From: Acidimicrobiia bacterium
GTDB lineage: Bacteria > Actinomycetota > Acidimicrobiia > Acidimicrobiales > AC-14
Direction of reading: 5' to 3'
Assembly (NCBI GenBank): GCA_023264995.1
Contig: JAHFUR010000017.1
Location: 1-64,000, forward strand
DNA length: 64,000 nt
Shown here piece after piece: positions 50,632 to 60,644 of this stretch. Under the pieces are notes generated by a model. That model had not been told where the DNA came from. It worked only from the letters and a program-made list of their open reading frames with translations, and made no database searches. The translations under genes were made by a program, and so were the position numbers. The first letter of the stretch is position 1. Each line of letters begins with the position of its first letter.

Positions 50632-51923
50632 CGCCAGCCCTCCCCCGGCGCCGGCACCCGCAACGCCGGCGGGCGCGAGGAGCCGGCGCACGGGGCGCCG
50701 CCGGCGTGGGCCTCGACGTCGGCGGCGAACACCGTGAGCGCGCTGCGCAGGAGCGCGGTGGCCCCATCGGGGTGGCGGCAGGCGCCTCGGCCCTCGATCT
50801 CGCCGGCCCATCGGCGCAAGCGGTCGACCTCGGCCGGGCCGGCGGCGCCCCGGGCCAGCTCGGCCGCAGCCGTCGCCAGCGCCGGGAGCCCGAAGGCGCA
50901 GGGGCCGCATTGGCCGGCGCTCTCGCCGGCGAACCAGGCCAGCACGCGGGCGGTCTCGGCCACCCCGCAGGCCGTCGCCGGCAGGGCGATCACCACGCCG
51001 GCACCTGGCCCGGCGCCCAGAGGCGCCAAGCCGGCCCGGCTGTACCGGGCCTGGAGGCCGGCCCGGGCGTCGACCCACGTCCCGAAGTAGCCGCCGATGA
51101 GGAGGGCCTGGAGCGGCTCGCTCGAGCCCCCCGCCCGCCGGATGATGTCGGGCACCGGCGACCCGAGCGCAACCTCGACGACCGACGGCCGGGCCACCGC
51201 GCCGGTGACGGTGACCAACGTGGTCCCCGGCTCGTCGACCGTGCCCAACGACCGGAACCACGCCGGGCCCTGGCTGGCGACCAAGGCCAGGTGGGCCAGG
51301 GTCTCGACGTTCTGCACGAGCGTGGGCCGGCCATCGACCCCACGCTGGTGGGCGTGGACACCTGTCGGCACCGCCGGCCCGCCGCCCAGCCACTGGACGA
51401 TCGCCGACGACTGCCCGGTCACGTAGCGCGACGGGCTGGCCGCCACCTGCCACGCGGCACCGTCGCTCTCGGCGGCCCGCTCGGCGAGGGCCGTGCGGAT
51501 GGCAGCCAGCGCCTCGGGCTGCGACCGGTCGACGCACACGACGACCCGGGCCGCGCCGACAGCGGCGGCCGCGACCACGGCGCCGTCGAGGACCAGGTGG
51601 GGGGCATGGGTGAGCAGGACCCGGTCCTTGCCGCTCGCCGGCTCCCCCTCCGCGCCGTTGACCACGACGACCCGTGGGCCACGGGCTGCGCCGACGGCCC
51701 GCAGCTTCTGGGCCGTCGGGAACCCGGCGCCCCCCCGGCCGGTCAGCCCCGACCGCTCGATGGCGTCGAGCAGGTCAGGGTCGGGCTGGCGGCCCGGCGC
51801 CGGCGGGCGCGGGTGGCGCCGGCGGTGGCCGGCCAGGTCGGTCGGGCAGGCGGCCAGCAGGCGCTCGTCGTCGCCGGCCTGGTCGAGGAGCAACGTCGGC
51901 ACGGCCCGTCCCGGGCCGGTCAC
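50628..51923 (-). CDS. NuoF-like NADH:acceptor oxidoreductase (FMN/SLBB/FeS protein)
   Basis: 431 residues from the GTG at 51923. The NADH/FMN region is SGLTGRGGAGFPTAQKL, VVVNGAEGEPASGKDR; an SLBB domain follows (VTVTGAVARPSVVEVALG). The FeS region reads ESAGQCGPCAFGLPAL with a later GACRHPDG: the first cysteine of the usual ESCGxCxPC is Ala, leaving three. The frame is open upstream through the 68-bp repeats, but those residues are repeat-derived; GTG 51902 is another possible start. It probably passes electrons from NAD(P)H to the adjacent ferredoxin or the membrane heme protein. Confidence 0.82.
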   Translation of the reverse strand: MTGPGRAVPTLLLDQAGDDERLLAACPTDLAGHRRRHPRPPAPGRQPDPDLLDAIERSGLTGRGGAGFPTAQKLRAVGAARGPRVVVVNGAEGEPASGKDRVLLTHAPHLVLDGAVVAAAAVGAARVVVCVDRSQPEALAAIRTALAERAAESDGAAWQVAASPSRYVTGQSSAIVQWLGGGPAVPTGVHAHQRGVDGRPTLVQNVETLAHLALVASQGPAWFRSLGTVDEPGTTLVTVTGAVARPSVVEVALGSPVPDIIRRAGGSSEPLQALLIGGYFGTWVDARAGLQARYSRAGLAPLGAGPGAGVVIALPATACGVAETARVLAWFAGESAGQCGPCAFGLPALATAAAELARGAAGPAEVDRLRRWAGEIEGRGACRHPDGATALLRSALTVFAADVEAHAGGAPCAGSSRPPALRVPAPGEGWR

Positions 51924-52127
51924 TGGCCCACACTCCCCTCGGGAGTGCGTCCCAGTGAATGCTCGATGGACCGACCTCCCGGGCCGGTCACTGGCCCACA
52001 CTCCCCCTCGGGAGTGCGTCCCAGTGAATGCTCGATGGACCGACCTCCCGGGCCGGTCACTGGCCCACACTCCCCTCGGGAGTGCGTCCCAGTGAATGCT
52101 CGATGGACCGACCTCCCGGGCCGGTCA
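51911..52127. repeat. 68-bp tandem repeat, three units plus a 12-bp partial
   Basis: Units start at 51911, 51979 and 52048 (68, 69 and 68 bp; unit 2 has one extra C), then a 12-bp remnant at 52116-52127. Each unit contains the hairpin CACTCCC-loop-GGGAGTG inside an outer CACTGG/CCAGTG pair. It overlaps the start of the NuoF-like gene on one side and the stop of the heme-protein gene on the other. It resembles mycobacterial MIRU/VNTR loci in size and placement. Confidence 0.93.
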
Positions 52128-52703
52128 TCCCTGCGTCCGGGCGCCGGCCGGCGTCACCGCCGGGCCGGGCCCCGCCGGCTGGGTGGCCGCGTTCACCCGC
52201 ATGGCGGTGAGCATGACCACGGCGGCGCTGACGAGGACGGCGGCGAACCACGTTGCCGGTTGGTGGCGCTCGGTACCGGCCGAGAGCATGTGGACGGTCG
52301 ACAAGGCGAAGACCGGGAAGCTCAGGAGATGGGTCAGCCGCCAGGCCCGCACCGACAACCGCGCCCGCAGCAGCGAGGTCACCTCCACGGCGACCAGCAG
52401 GTACATGGACACGATGCCCCACGCCACGGCGACGGGGTGCCAGGTCGCGGCCAGCGGCTGCAGCACCTGGACCAACCCGAAGTCCACGTAGCTGTCGAGG
52501 AGGATACTGGTGACGTGGATGCCCACGAAGGTCAGGCCCGCGGCCCCGAGGAAACGGTGGAGGTCCACCACCCACGCCGGCCGGGGCCGGCTGGTCACCA
52601 GCTTGGTGGACAGGAGCAGGCCCCAGAGCACGCCCGCGGCCAGGAGGCCCCAGGCCACCAGGCCGCTGGCCCGCGTCGTGTACCACCAGAGCTTTCCGTC
52701 CAT
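52125..52703 (-). CDS. Ferric-reductase-like heme b membrane protein
   Basis: 192 residues from the ATG at 52703 (GAAGG 8 nt upstream); an in-frame start at 52745 would add 14. About five or six membrane helices carry histidines at the right depth: DLHRFLGAAGLTFVGIHV, ATWHPVAVAWGIV, WRLTHLLSFPVFALSTVHML. This is the ferric-reductase-like transmembrane (FRD/MsrQ) pattern that binds two hemes. It may carry electrons across the membrane from the NuoF-like protein and ferredoxin. The stop codon lies in the last partial copy of the 68-bp repeat. Confidence 0.8.
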   Translation of the reverse strand: MDGKLWWYTTRASGLVAWGLLAAGVLWGLLLSTKLVTSRPRPAWVVDLHRFLGAAGLTFVGIHVTSILLDSYVDFGLVQVLQPLAATWHPVAVAWGIVSMYLLVAVEVTSLLRARLSVRAWRLTHLLSFPVFALSTVHMLSAGTERHQPATWFAAVLVSAAVVMLTAMRVNAATQPAGPGPAVTPAGARTQG

Positions 52704-52775
52704 GTGCCTACCTTCAAGTCTGCACCTGTGGCCGGGCTCGACCAACCCTGGGAACGTGCTGGGAGCACCAGGTCG

Positions 52776-52796
52776 GAGCCGGCTCCGAGCCGGCTC
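52776..52796. promoter_or_regulatory. Two tandem 10-bp palindromes in a divergent promoter region
   Basis: GAGCCGGCTC occurs twice, 11 bp apart, between the divergent heme-protein and membrane-anchored protein genes. The one-helical-turn spacing suggests a dimeric repressor bound twice on one face. Confidence 0.4.
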
Positions 52797-52813
52797 TCAG
52801 CCAACTGACAGCA

Positions 52814-53140
52814 ATGGCACCCATCATGGGCCCCATGGAACCGGTGCTCCCGCCCCGCCGGCACCCGGCCCGCCGGGCCCGCCTGGCCGCCGGCGCGGCC
52901 AGCGCCGCCGCCATGGTCGGGCTGACGGGGTGGATGGCCACCAGCTCGGCGTCGACGACCTCGACGGGCCAGCCGGCGGCGACGCCCCAGGCCGGCGCCA
53001 CCGCGGCCCCGACCACGACGCCGACCACCGCCTTCACCCCGCGGTACGAGGGCTCGACGGTGACCACCTTGCCGGCGGTCACGCCGGCGCAGCCCGCCTT
53101 CCCATCGGGGCGGATCCGGACCCGAAGCCGTGGAAGTTGA
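52814..53140 (+). CDS. Small membrane-anchored Thr/Ala/Pro-rich protein
   Basis: 108 residues (an ATG at 52835 would also serve). A basic N-terminus (PPRRHPARRARL) precedes one hydrophobic helix (AAGAASAAAMVGLTGWMA) and a low-complexity Thr/Ala/Pro tail. In related clusters an FMN-binding protein with an SGAT-type flavinylation site occupies this place before ApbE; no such site is seen here. The apbE GTG lies within its 3' end (11-bp overlap), supporting co-translation. Function is unknown. Confidence 0.55.
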   Translation: MAPIMGPMEPVLPPRRHPARRARLAAGAASAAAMVGLTGWMATSSASTTSTGQPAATPQAGATAAPTTTPTTAFTPRYEGSTVTTLPAVTPAQPAFPSGRIRTRSRGS

Positions 53141-54056
53141 GCTGGAGTTCCGGGCCATGGGCAGCCACGCCCAGGTCGTCGTCGTCGGCGGCCGCCCCGG
53201 CCTGGCCGAGGACGCCCGCCGGCGGGTCGACCAGCTCGAGGCCCGCTGGAGCCGGTTCCTGCCGGCCAGCGAGGTCAGCGCCCTCAACCGCCGAGCCGGC
53301 GAACCCGTCCCCGTCTCGGCGGACACCCGCCTGCTCGTGACCCGGGCCGTCGAAGGGTGGCGCCTCTCCGGCGGGGCGTTCGACCCCACTGTGCTCGGCC
53401 CGGTCATCCGGGCCGGCTACGACCGGACCTTCGACGAAGTGGTGGCCCGGCCGGCGCCGGGCCGCAGCACCCTGGACCTCGGGGCCGCTGGCATCGTGGT
53501 CGACGGGCCGACGGTCTGCATCCCACCGGGGACCGGCTTCGACCCCGGAGGCATCGGCAAGGGCCTGGCCGCCGACCTGGTGTGCGATGAGCTCATGGCC
53601 GCCGGGGCCGAGGGGGCATGCGTCAACCTCGGCGGCGACGTGCGCGTCGCCGGTACCGGCGCCGACGGGGAGGCCTGGACGGTCTCGGTCGAGCACGAGT
53701 GGGCCGAGGAGCCCGTCGCCGTCCTCGGCCTGGCCGCCGGTGCCGTCGCCACCTCGACCACCCTCCGCCGGCGGTGGGTCATCGCCGGCGATGGCGCCCG
53801 CCACCACCTGATCGACCCCCAGACCGGGCTCCCCTCGGGCACCGACGTGACCAGCGCCACCGTGGTGGCCGGCGCGGCGTGGGCCGCCGAGGTCCTGGCC
53901 AAGGCCGTGCTGCTCCGAGGCTCGGCTACGGCGTTCGACATCCTCGGCGGCACGGGCGCCGAAGGCCTGGTCGTCGACGCCGGCGGCCGGACCGCGGCAA
54001 CGCCGGGCTTCGCCGCCTACCTCGGTGTTGCCCGGCCTCGCGCCTCGGTGCGCTGA
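53130..54056 (+). CDS. apbE: FAD:protein FMN transferase ApbE
   Basis: 308 residues. ApbE attaches FMN to a Thr or Ser of extracytoplasmic redox proteins using FAD. The family motifs are EFRAMGSHAQVVV, WSRFLPASEVSALNR, FDPGGIGKGLAADLV and VNLGGDVRVAG, with HHLIDPQTGLPSG for the metal/nucleotide site. No signal peptide is seen. Its presence implies a flavinylated partner, perhaps the NuoF-like or heme membrane protein; none with a clear site is in the window. Confidence 0.93.
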   Translation: MEVELEFRAMGSHAQVVVVGGRPGLAEDARRRVDQLEARWSRFLPASEVSALNRRAGEPVPVSADTRLLVTRAVEGWRLSGGAFDPTVLGPVIRAGYDRTFDEVVARPAPGRSTLDLGAAGIVVDGPTVCIPPGTGFDPGGIGKGLAADLVCDELMAAGAEGACVNLGGDVRVAGTGADGEAWTVSVEHEWAEEPVAVLGLAAGAVATSTTLRRRWVIAGDGARHHLIDPQTGLPSGTDVTSATVVAGAAWAAEVLAKAVLLRGSATAFDILGGTGAEGLVVDAGGRTAATPGFAAYLGVARPRASVR

Positions 54057-54073
54057 CCGGCCCGCCGGTCAGC
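54052..54073. terminator. Perfect hairpin holding both convergent stop codons
   Basis: GCTGACCGGC-CC-GCCGGTCAGC, a 10-bp stem with a 2-nt loop. The left arm carries the apbE TGA and the right arm the stop of the SnoaL-like gene. Confidence 0.6.
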
Positions 54074-54575
54074 GCCGGCGGCGGAGCGCTCGGAGCAGGG
54101 CGCCGGCGATCGTCACCGGGTGGGTGGCCAGGACGGTGAGGCGACCGCCCAGGCTGGTCGGGTCCCGGGACACGCCAAGCTGGCGCAGCGGGGTGCCCAG
54201 GTCGAAGTAGACCCGCTCGCACACCAGGTCGTCGCCGGCGAACTCGAACACCACCGCCATCCGGAAGTCGACGGACCGACCGGTGGCCGGCAGGCCCCGC
54301 CAGGTGCCTTCGTGGGTGCCGGTGAAGGCCCCTTCGACCAGGACAGTGTCGGTGCCGGCGGTGACCCGGGAGGGCTCGAAGTGGAAGTCCGGGAAGGCCC
54401 GGCGGTTCTCGGCCAGGAACGCGTCGACGGCCGCCGGGCCGTCGTGGACCTCCCCAGTCGCCACGATCTCGTAGCGGGGGTGGGCGAAAGCCCCGATGCA
54501 GCCGGGGAAGTCGTAGTCGTTCTCGAGCCGCATGTGCTCGAGCACCGTCGCCACCCGTGGATCATCGGACGCCAC
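54069..54575 (-). CDS. SnoaL-like / NTF2-fold polyketide cyclase-type protein
   Basis: 168 residues, cone-shaped NTF2 fold. LENDYDFPGCIGAFAHPRYEIVATGE, AVDAFLAENRRAFPDFHFEP and EGAFTGTHEGTWRGLPATGRSVDFRMAVVFEF are the SnoaL-like pattern. Such proteins catalyse cyclisation, isomerisation or epoxide hydrolysis, or bind ligands. The GTG at 54575 follows a TACCGT box by 8 nt. It is divergent from the P450 gene (starts 41 bp apart), so both may act on one lipid or terpenoid substrate. Confidence 0.83.
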   Translation of the reverse strand: MASDDPRVATVLEHMRLENDYDFPGCIGAFAHPRYEIVATGEVHDGPAAVDAFLAENRRAFPDFHFEPSRVTAGTDTVLVEGAFTGTHEGTWRGLPATGRSVDFRMAVVFEFAGDDLVCERVYFDLGTPLRQLGVSRDPTSLGGRLTVLATHPVTIAGALLRALRRRR

Positions 54576-54583
54576 GGACGCGG

Positions 54584-54589
54584 ACGGTA
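54584..54589 (-). promoter_or_regulatory. -10 box of the SnoaL-like gene
   Basis: TACCGT on the minus strand with 8 nt to the GTG at 54575. Confidence 0.5.
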
Positions 54590-54604
54590 GCAGCCGCCCG
54601 TCGG

Positions 54605-54610
54605 TAGCCT
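54605..54610 (+). promoter_or_regulatory. -10 box of the P450 gene
   Basis: TAGCCT with exactly 6 nt to the GTG at 54617, leaderless and divergent from the SnoaL-like gene. Confidence 0.6.
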
Positions 54611-54616
54611 CGGCCC

Positions 54617-55948
54617 GTGGGCGACGATCTGACTGCCGGTCTGCCGCCGGGCCGGCTCGGGCTCCCCTGGCTGGGCGAGACGCTGGCCCTGCTCCGGAAC
54701 CCGTTCGGGTTCCTCGACGCTCGCCGGCGGCAGTACGGCCCCGTGTTCAAGTCCCGGATCCTGGGCCGGCCGACCGTGTTCCTCGGCGGCGCCGAGGGCG
54801 CGGCAGCCTTCTACGACCCCGACAACGTCCGCCGGGACGACGCCCACCCCTACCCGATCGTCGACCTGTTCGGCGGCGTCAACATGGAGATGTACGACGG
54901 GCCGCGCCACCTGGCCCTCAAGACGATCACCCTGGCTGCCTTCGATGCCGATGCCCTCGCCGCCTACCTCCCGGGGATGGAGCGCCTCGTCGGGGACCGC
55001 CTCGACCAGTGGTCGCGCCGGTCCGAGCTGTCGGCGACCGCCGAGCTCCGGCGGCTGGCCATCGAGATCATCGCCCTGAACCTCCTGGGCCTCCCGCCCG
55101 GCCCTCGCACCGACGCGGTGTGCGACGACTACGGGCGCGTGCTCCGGGGCATCGTCTCGCTGCCCCTCGGCATCCCCGGGACGCCGTACGGCCGGGCCCG
55201 GGCGTCCCGCGACCGGCTCCTGGCCATGTTGCGCGAGCTGGTCCGGGCCCGGCGGGCCGAGCCCACGGGCGACGGCCTGTCCCGCCTCCTCGCGGCTCGG
55301 GGCCCCGACGGCCGCACCTGCACCGACGAGGAGGCCGTCCTCGAAGCCCACCACGTCGTCATGGCCGGCTTCATCGTCTACGCCCTCATGGCCGAGGGCA
55401 TGCGCCGGCTGGCCGAGGACCGCGGGCTCGCCGCCCGCTGTACCGAGGAGGTGCAGCGCGAGCAGCCGGCGGGCGCGCCACTGAGCCTCGAAGGACTCGG
55501 ACGCCTCACCACGTGCACGGCCGTGGTGAACGAGGCCAAGCGGTTGGTCCCCCTCGTGCCCCTGGCCTTCGGGCGGGCGCGGCGCACCTTCGACTGCGGG
55601 GGCCACCGCGTGCCGGAGGGCTGGCGGGTCTACCTGGCCCTCAGCCTGCGCAACCACGACCCGGCCGTGTGGCTGGATCCCGACCGGTTCGACCCTGGGC
55701 GGTTCGGCGCCGGGCGGGCCGAGCACGAGTCCCACCCCCTGGCCTTCATCCCCCAGGGGGCCGGCCCGATCACCGGCCACCAGTGCCTGGGGCTCGAGTA
55801 CTCCACCGTGATGAGCCTGGCCTTTCTCACCTTGCTCGCTCGCGACCACGAGTGGGAGCTGCCGGCCCAGGACCTCAGCTACCGATGGAACACGATCCCA
55901 CCCGAACCCCGCGGCGGGCTCCGGGTGCGGGTCCGCCGGCACGCCTGA
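54617..55948 (+). CDS. Cytochrome P450 with atypical I-helix
   Basis: 443 residues. Heme cysteine C390 lies in FIPQGAGPITGHQCLGLEYS, and the ExxR pair is E306/R309 (NEAKR). The I-helix reads VVMAGFIVYALMAEG (248-262): where AGx(D/E)T is expected it has AGFIV, with no acid or alcohol for oxygen activation. The heme loop and the C-terminal PAQDLSYRWNTIPPEPR recall CYP152-type peroxygenases, but their Arg-Pro pair is also absent. It may use peroxide, act as an isomerase, or be catalytically unusual. The last 74 bp overlap the convergent di-iron protein gene. Confidence 0.87.
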   Translation: MGDDLTAGLPPGRLGLPWLGETLALLRNPFGFLDARRRQYGPVFKSRILGRPTVFLGGAEGAAAFYDPDNVRRDDAHPYPIVDLFGGVNMEMYDGPRHLALKTITLAAFDADALAAYLPGMERLVGDRLDQWSRRSELSATAELRRLAIEIIALNLLGLPPGPRTDAVCDDYGRVLRGIVSLPLGIPGTPYGRARASRDRLLAMLRELVRARRAEPTGDGLSRLLAARGPDGRTCTDEEAVLEAHHVVMAGFIVYALMAEGMRRLAEDRGLAARCTEEVQREQPAGAPLSLEGLGRLTTCTAVVNEAKRLVPLVPLAFGRARRTFDCGGHRVPEGWRVYLALSLRNHDPAVWLDPDRFDPGRFGAGRAEHESHPLAFIPQGAGPITGHQCLGLEYSTVMSLAFLTLLARDHEWELPAQDLSYRWNTIPPEPRGGLRVRVRRHA

Positions 55949-56780
55949 GCGCGCCCGCCCGGGCCCGCTCGAACAGACGGAGGCCGTCGAGGCCGGGCAG
56001 GCCGTCAACCGTCCGGTCCATCTCCCGGGCCGCCAGCAGCCCGTCGCCGTCACCGAAGAGGTGCAGCACGACGAAGTCCGTCTCGGCCAGGGGCCGCACG
56101 CCGGTGCCGACGATGGCCCAGGCCCGGTCGAAGGCCAGACGCGCCGCTCGCCGGGCCCGCGCATCGGCGGCCAGCCGGCGCTCGGCCTCCACCCGGTAGA
56201 AGGAGTAGTGCCGGCGCTCGTCACGGACGATGCGGCCGAGCAGGTCGACCAGTACCGGGTTGGCCGTGCCGCGGACCAGGCGCTCGTAGGCGGTGAGCGT
56301 CGACAGCTCATTGACCGCGCCCCATGCCATGTGCACGGCGGGGAACCCACCGATGCACCACGATGCCGCGGCCAGCGCCCGCCGGCCGAGCGTGGCCCGG
56401 GCACCCGTGGCGCCGGCCCGGACCCGCCCGATCCGGCCGACGCAGCTCGGGTAGGGGTCGTCCCAACGGGGCAGGTCCTGGCCCGGCCCGGGGCGCGCTC
56501 CCGCCTCGCCCAGGAAGCGACCGAGCGCCTCGCCGTGCCACAGCTCCTCGTAGGCCCACGAGGCCAGGAAGGCCGTGAGGCGGGCGTCGTGGACCGCCCG
56601 GGTGGCCAGGAGGTCGCGGAGGAACACCATGGTGTGGCTCTCGATGTCCATCATGTAGGTCAGGCACCGCGCCTCGGCACCCGACAGCGGATGGTCGGCG
56701 ATCCGTTCCCACGCCACGCCGGTCAGGTCGAGCCGCCTCGATCCCCGCAGGTGGCGGTCGAGGTTGGTGCGTTCGTCCAT
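55875..56780 (-). CDS. Ferritin-like di-iron protein (acyl-ACP desaturase-like)
   Basis: 301 residues, all-helical. Candidate iron ligands are E47 (MDIESHT), E79 and H82 (YEELWH), E158 (VNELSTL) and E188 and H191 (RDERRHYSF), giving the two ExxH pairs of di-iron oxidases such as acyl-ACP desaturases and AurF-like N-oxygenases. The C-terminal 25 residues are encoded on the strand opposite the P450 3' end. The ATG at 56780 begins the folded part; a frame continues upstream without support. With the P450 it may form an oxidative pathway. Confidence 0.78.
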   Translation of the reverse strand: MDERTNLDRHLRGSRRLDLTGVAWERIADHPLSGAEARCLTYMMDIESHTMVFLRDLLATRAVHDARLTAFLASWAYEELWHGEALGRFLGEAGARPGPGQDLPRWDDPYPSCVGRIGRVRAGATGARATLGRRALAAASWCIGGFPAVHMAWGAVNELSTLTAYERLVRGTANPVLVDLLGRIVRDERRHYSFYRVEAERRLAADARARRAARLAFDRAWAIVGTGVRPLAETDFVVLHLFGDGDGLLAAREMDRTVDGLPGLDGLRLFERARAGALRRAGGPAPGARRGVRVGSCSIGS

Positions 56781-56859
56781 GGGCCCTCCCCCGGTCCTCG
56801 TCGTTGCCAGCGCCGCGTGGAGCCGGCCCGCGGTCCCGCTGGCACGGGAGGTCGCCTGC

Positions 56860-57150
56860 TTAGCCGATCTCCTCGATGAGGTCGAGGTTGTAGAAGGTCG
56901 GGGGGCCCTCGGTGAGCTTGGCCATGTCGCCGGCAAGGGCCTGGGTACGGGGGTCGTCGGAGTTCCTCATGGCGTCGTCGTAGGAGCTGAACCGGCCGAT
57001 GATGAAGTAGCGGCCCGGGTTGTCCCGGTCGGCGCAGACCATGGCGGCGCCGGCGCGGTCGTCGCCCATCTCCTGCTCGTAGGCCCGTCCCCGCGCCCGC
57101 AAAGCCTCGATATCGCTGGTGCGGAACTCGACGATCTGTACGAACTCCAT
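56860..57150 (-). CDS. ABM/dimeric alpha-beta barrel protein
   Basis: 96 residues in the ferredoxin-like alpha+beta fold of antibiotic-biosynthesis monooxygenases: MEFVQIVEFRTSDIEALR, GAAMVCADRDNPGRYFIIGRF and FYNLDLIEEIG. It may be a heme-degrading or cofactor-free oxygenase or only a binding protein. Unlike many neighbours it has a good ribosome-binding site (AAGGAGA) before its ATG, so its message has a leader. It precedes the di-iron gene with an 80-bp gap. Confidence 0.78.
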   Translation of the reverse strand: MEFVQIVEFRTSDIEALRARGRAYEQEMGDDRAGAAMVCADRDNPGRYFIIGRFSSYDDAMRNSDDPRTQALAGDMAKLTEGPPTFYNLDLIEEIG

Positions 57151-57238
57151 CGTGTTGCTCTCCTTGTTCGAGGGTCATGACGCTCGTGGTCGAGCGACCC
57201 GACGGTGTACTGGAAGGGGTGAGCGGCGGTTCGTGGCG

Positions 57239-57727
57239 TCACGGCACAGTGAGCGTGCCAGTGGCTCGGGCGATGCCCCAGCTGCGGATGGGGAACGGCG
57301 CACAGCCATCGGCGGTGCGGTCGAAGATGAACTTCAGGTCGCCGATGACCGTACCTGTGCCGCTGGCCCCCGCGTACGCCCGGCTGCCCCCACTGACGCT
57401 GAAGGGAGCCACGAAATGGCCCGTACCGACGCAGCTCCTCGGGTCCAGCGTCAGCTGGGCGGTCCCGTGGTCCTCGAACTCCAGCGTGCCTGCCGCCAGC
57501 ATCATGACCGCGTGGTTGGAGAAGGCACCCGTGAACGGGTCGAGGACGACGTTGTCCACCACCGTCCCGCGATCAGTGACGGCGCCGGTGGCCTCCACGC
57601 GGGTGGGCTCGCCGGACCGGCTCTCGATCACCATCCGCTCGGGGCCGGACGTCTGTGCCAGCGCCATCGGCGCGTGCGCACCGAGGAGCCAGGCAACACT
57701 TGCCGCGAACACGAACGTCTTCCGCAT
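57239..57727 (-). CDS. Secreted protein, possibly allene-oxide-cyclase-like barrel
   Basis: 162 residues from the ATG at 57727. A signal peptide ([19 protein letters not shown], cleavage near ALAQ) is followed by a beta-rich domain with Gly-rich turns: [42 protein letters not shown]. The repeated strand-turn pattern ([10 protein letters not shown]) resembles the allene oxide cyclase/dirigent-like barrel, but this is a weak visual match. Two cysteines (SCVG, DGCAPF) may form a disulfide. It is divergent from furA. Confidence 0.72.
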   Translation of the reverse strand: MRKTFVFAASVAWLLGAHAPMALAQTSGPERMVIESRSGEPTRVEATGAVTDRGTVVDNVVLDPFTGAFSNHAVMMLAAGTLEFEDHGTAQLTLDPRSCVGTGHFVAPFSVSGGSRAYAGASGTGTVIGDLKFIFDRTADGCAPFPIRSWGIARATGTLTVP

Positions 57728-57850
57728 GTCCTCTCCCCCAAGCCACACGATCTGGGCGGCACGCCCGATCGCGCCGACGATATGGCACCGACCGGCTCCG
57801 GGCAACGCGCCCGGACTGCTCCGCCGATGACACTCACGGCGGTCCACATT

Positions 57851-57878
57851 TGGATGTAGTCCAGTATGAGGCTAGAAC
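57851..57878 (+). promoter_or_regulatory. furA promoter and possible Fur-type operator
   Basis: A comparatively AT-rich stretch upstream of furA contains TGGA-TGTAG-TCCA (57851-57863) and a TAGAAC box (57873-57878) 7 nt before the ATG. Autoregulation of furA-katG is known in mycobacteria; this exact site is a guess. Confidence 0.35.
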
Positions 57879-57885
57879 TACGGCC

Positions 57886-58332
57886 ATGTCCGTGGAGTCG
57901 CCCGTTGACCCCGCCGATCTTCTCCGCCGGCACGGCCTGCACGTCACTGCGCAGCGCCTGGCCGTCCTGCGGGCCGTGTCCGACGGGCCGCACCGCACCG
58001 CGGACGACATCGACAAGGTCGTCCGGGCCGAGATCGGGGCCATCTCCCGCCAGGCGGTCTACGACGTCCTCGCCGCGCTCACGGAAAAGGGCCTCTTCCG
58101 GCGCATCCAGCCCGCAGGGTCGTCGGCCCGTTACGAGAACCGCGTCGGCGACAACCACCACCACCTCATCTGCCGGACCTGCAGCCAGATGGTCGACGTC
58201 GACTGCGCGGTCGGGGAGACCCCGTGCCTGACCGCCGCCGACGACTCGGGCTACGAGATCGACGAGGCCGAGGTCATCTACTGGGGCCGGTGCCCGGCGT
58301 GCGTCGCGTCGGCGGCCTCGTCCGGCGGCTGA
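57886..58332 (+). CDS. furA: Fur-family regulator, FurA/CatR (peroxide-responsive) type
   Basis: 148 residues. The winged helix is [39 protein letters not shown]; metal sites are in [15 protein letters not shown] and the C-terminal CPAC, giving two CxxC pairs for structural zinc. It precedes katG by 69 bp, as furA does in mycobacteria, where it represses katG until oxidised by peroxide. The start at ATG 57886 is preferred over the longer frame, which would cross the promoter. Confidence 0.92.
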   Translation: MSVESPVDPADLLRRHGLHVTAQRLAVLRAVSDGPHRTADDIDKVVRAEIGAISRQAVYDVLAALTEKGLFRRIQPAGSSARYENRVGDNHHHLICRTCSQMVDVDCAVGETPCLTAADDSGYEIDEAEVIYWGRCPACVASAASSGG

Positions 58333-60594
<2,262 letters not shown>

Positions 60595-60607
60595 TCGACG
60601 TCGTCGG

Positions 60608-60644
60608 CCTGGCTGACTGGTCGGTCTCCGACCGGTCAGCCAGG
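60608..60644. terminator. Strong bidirectional hairpin between katG and the minus-strand gene
   Basis: Arms 60608-60624 and 60628-60644 pair over 17 bp with one mismatch and a 3-nt loop. The right arm contains the stop codon of the minus-strand gene at 60636. Confidence 0.75.

Noticed and set aside
51924-52070. N-terminal extension of the NuoF-like protein through the 68-bp repeats
   Set aside because: The residues are translations of the repeat units and repeat themselves. The GTG at 51923 starts just before the conserved part.
51911-52127. CRISPR array
   Set aside because: The 68-bp units are directly adjacent with no variable spacers, only three copies exist, and there are no cas genes.
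52814-53140. FMN-binding domain protein before apbE
   Set aside because: Expected from context, but no SGAT-type flavinylation motif or FMN-binding fold is visible in the 108 residues.
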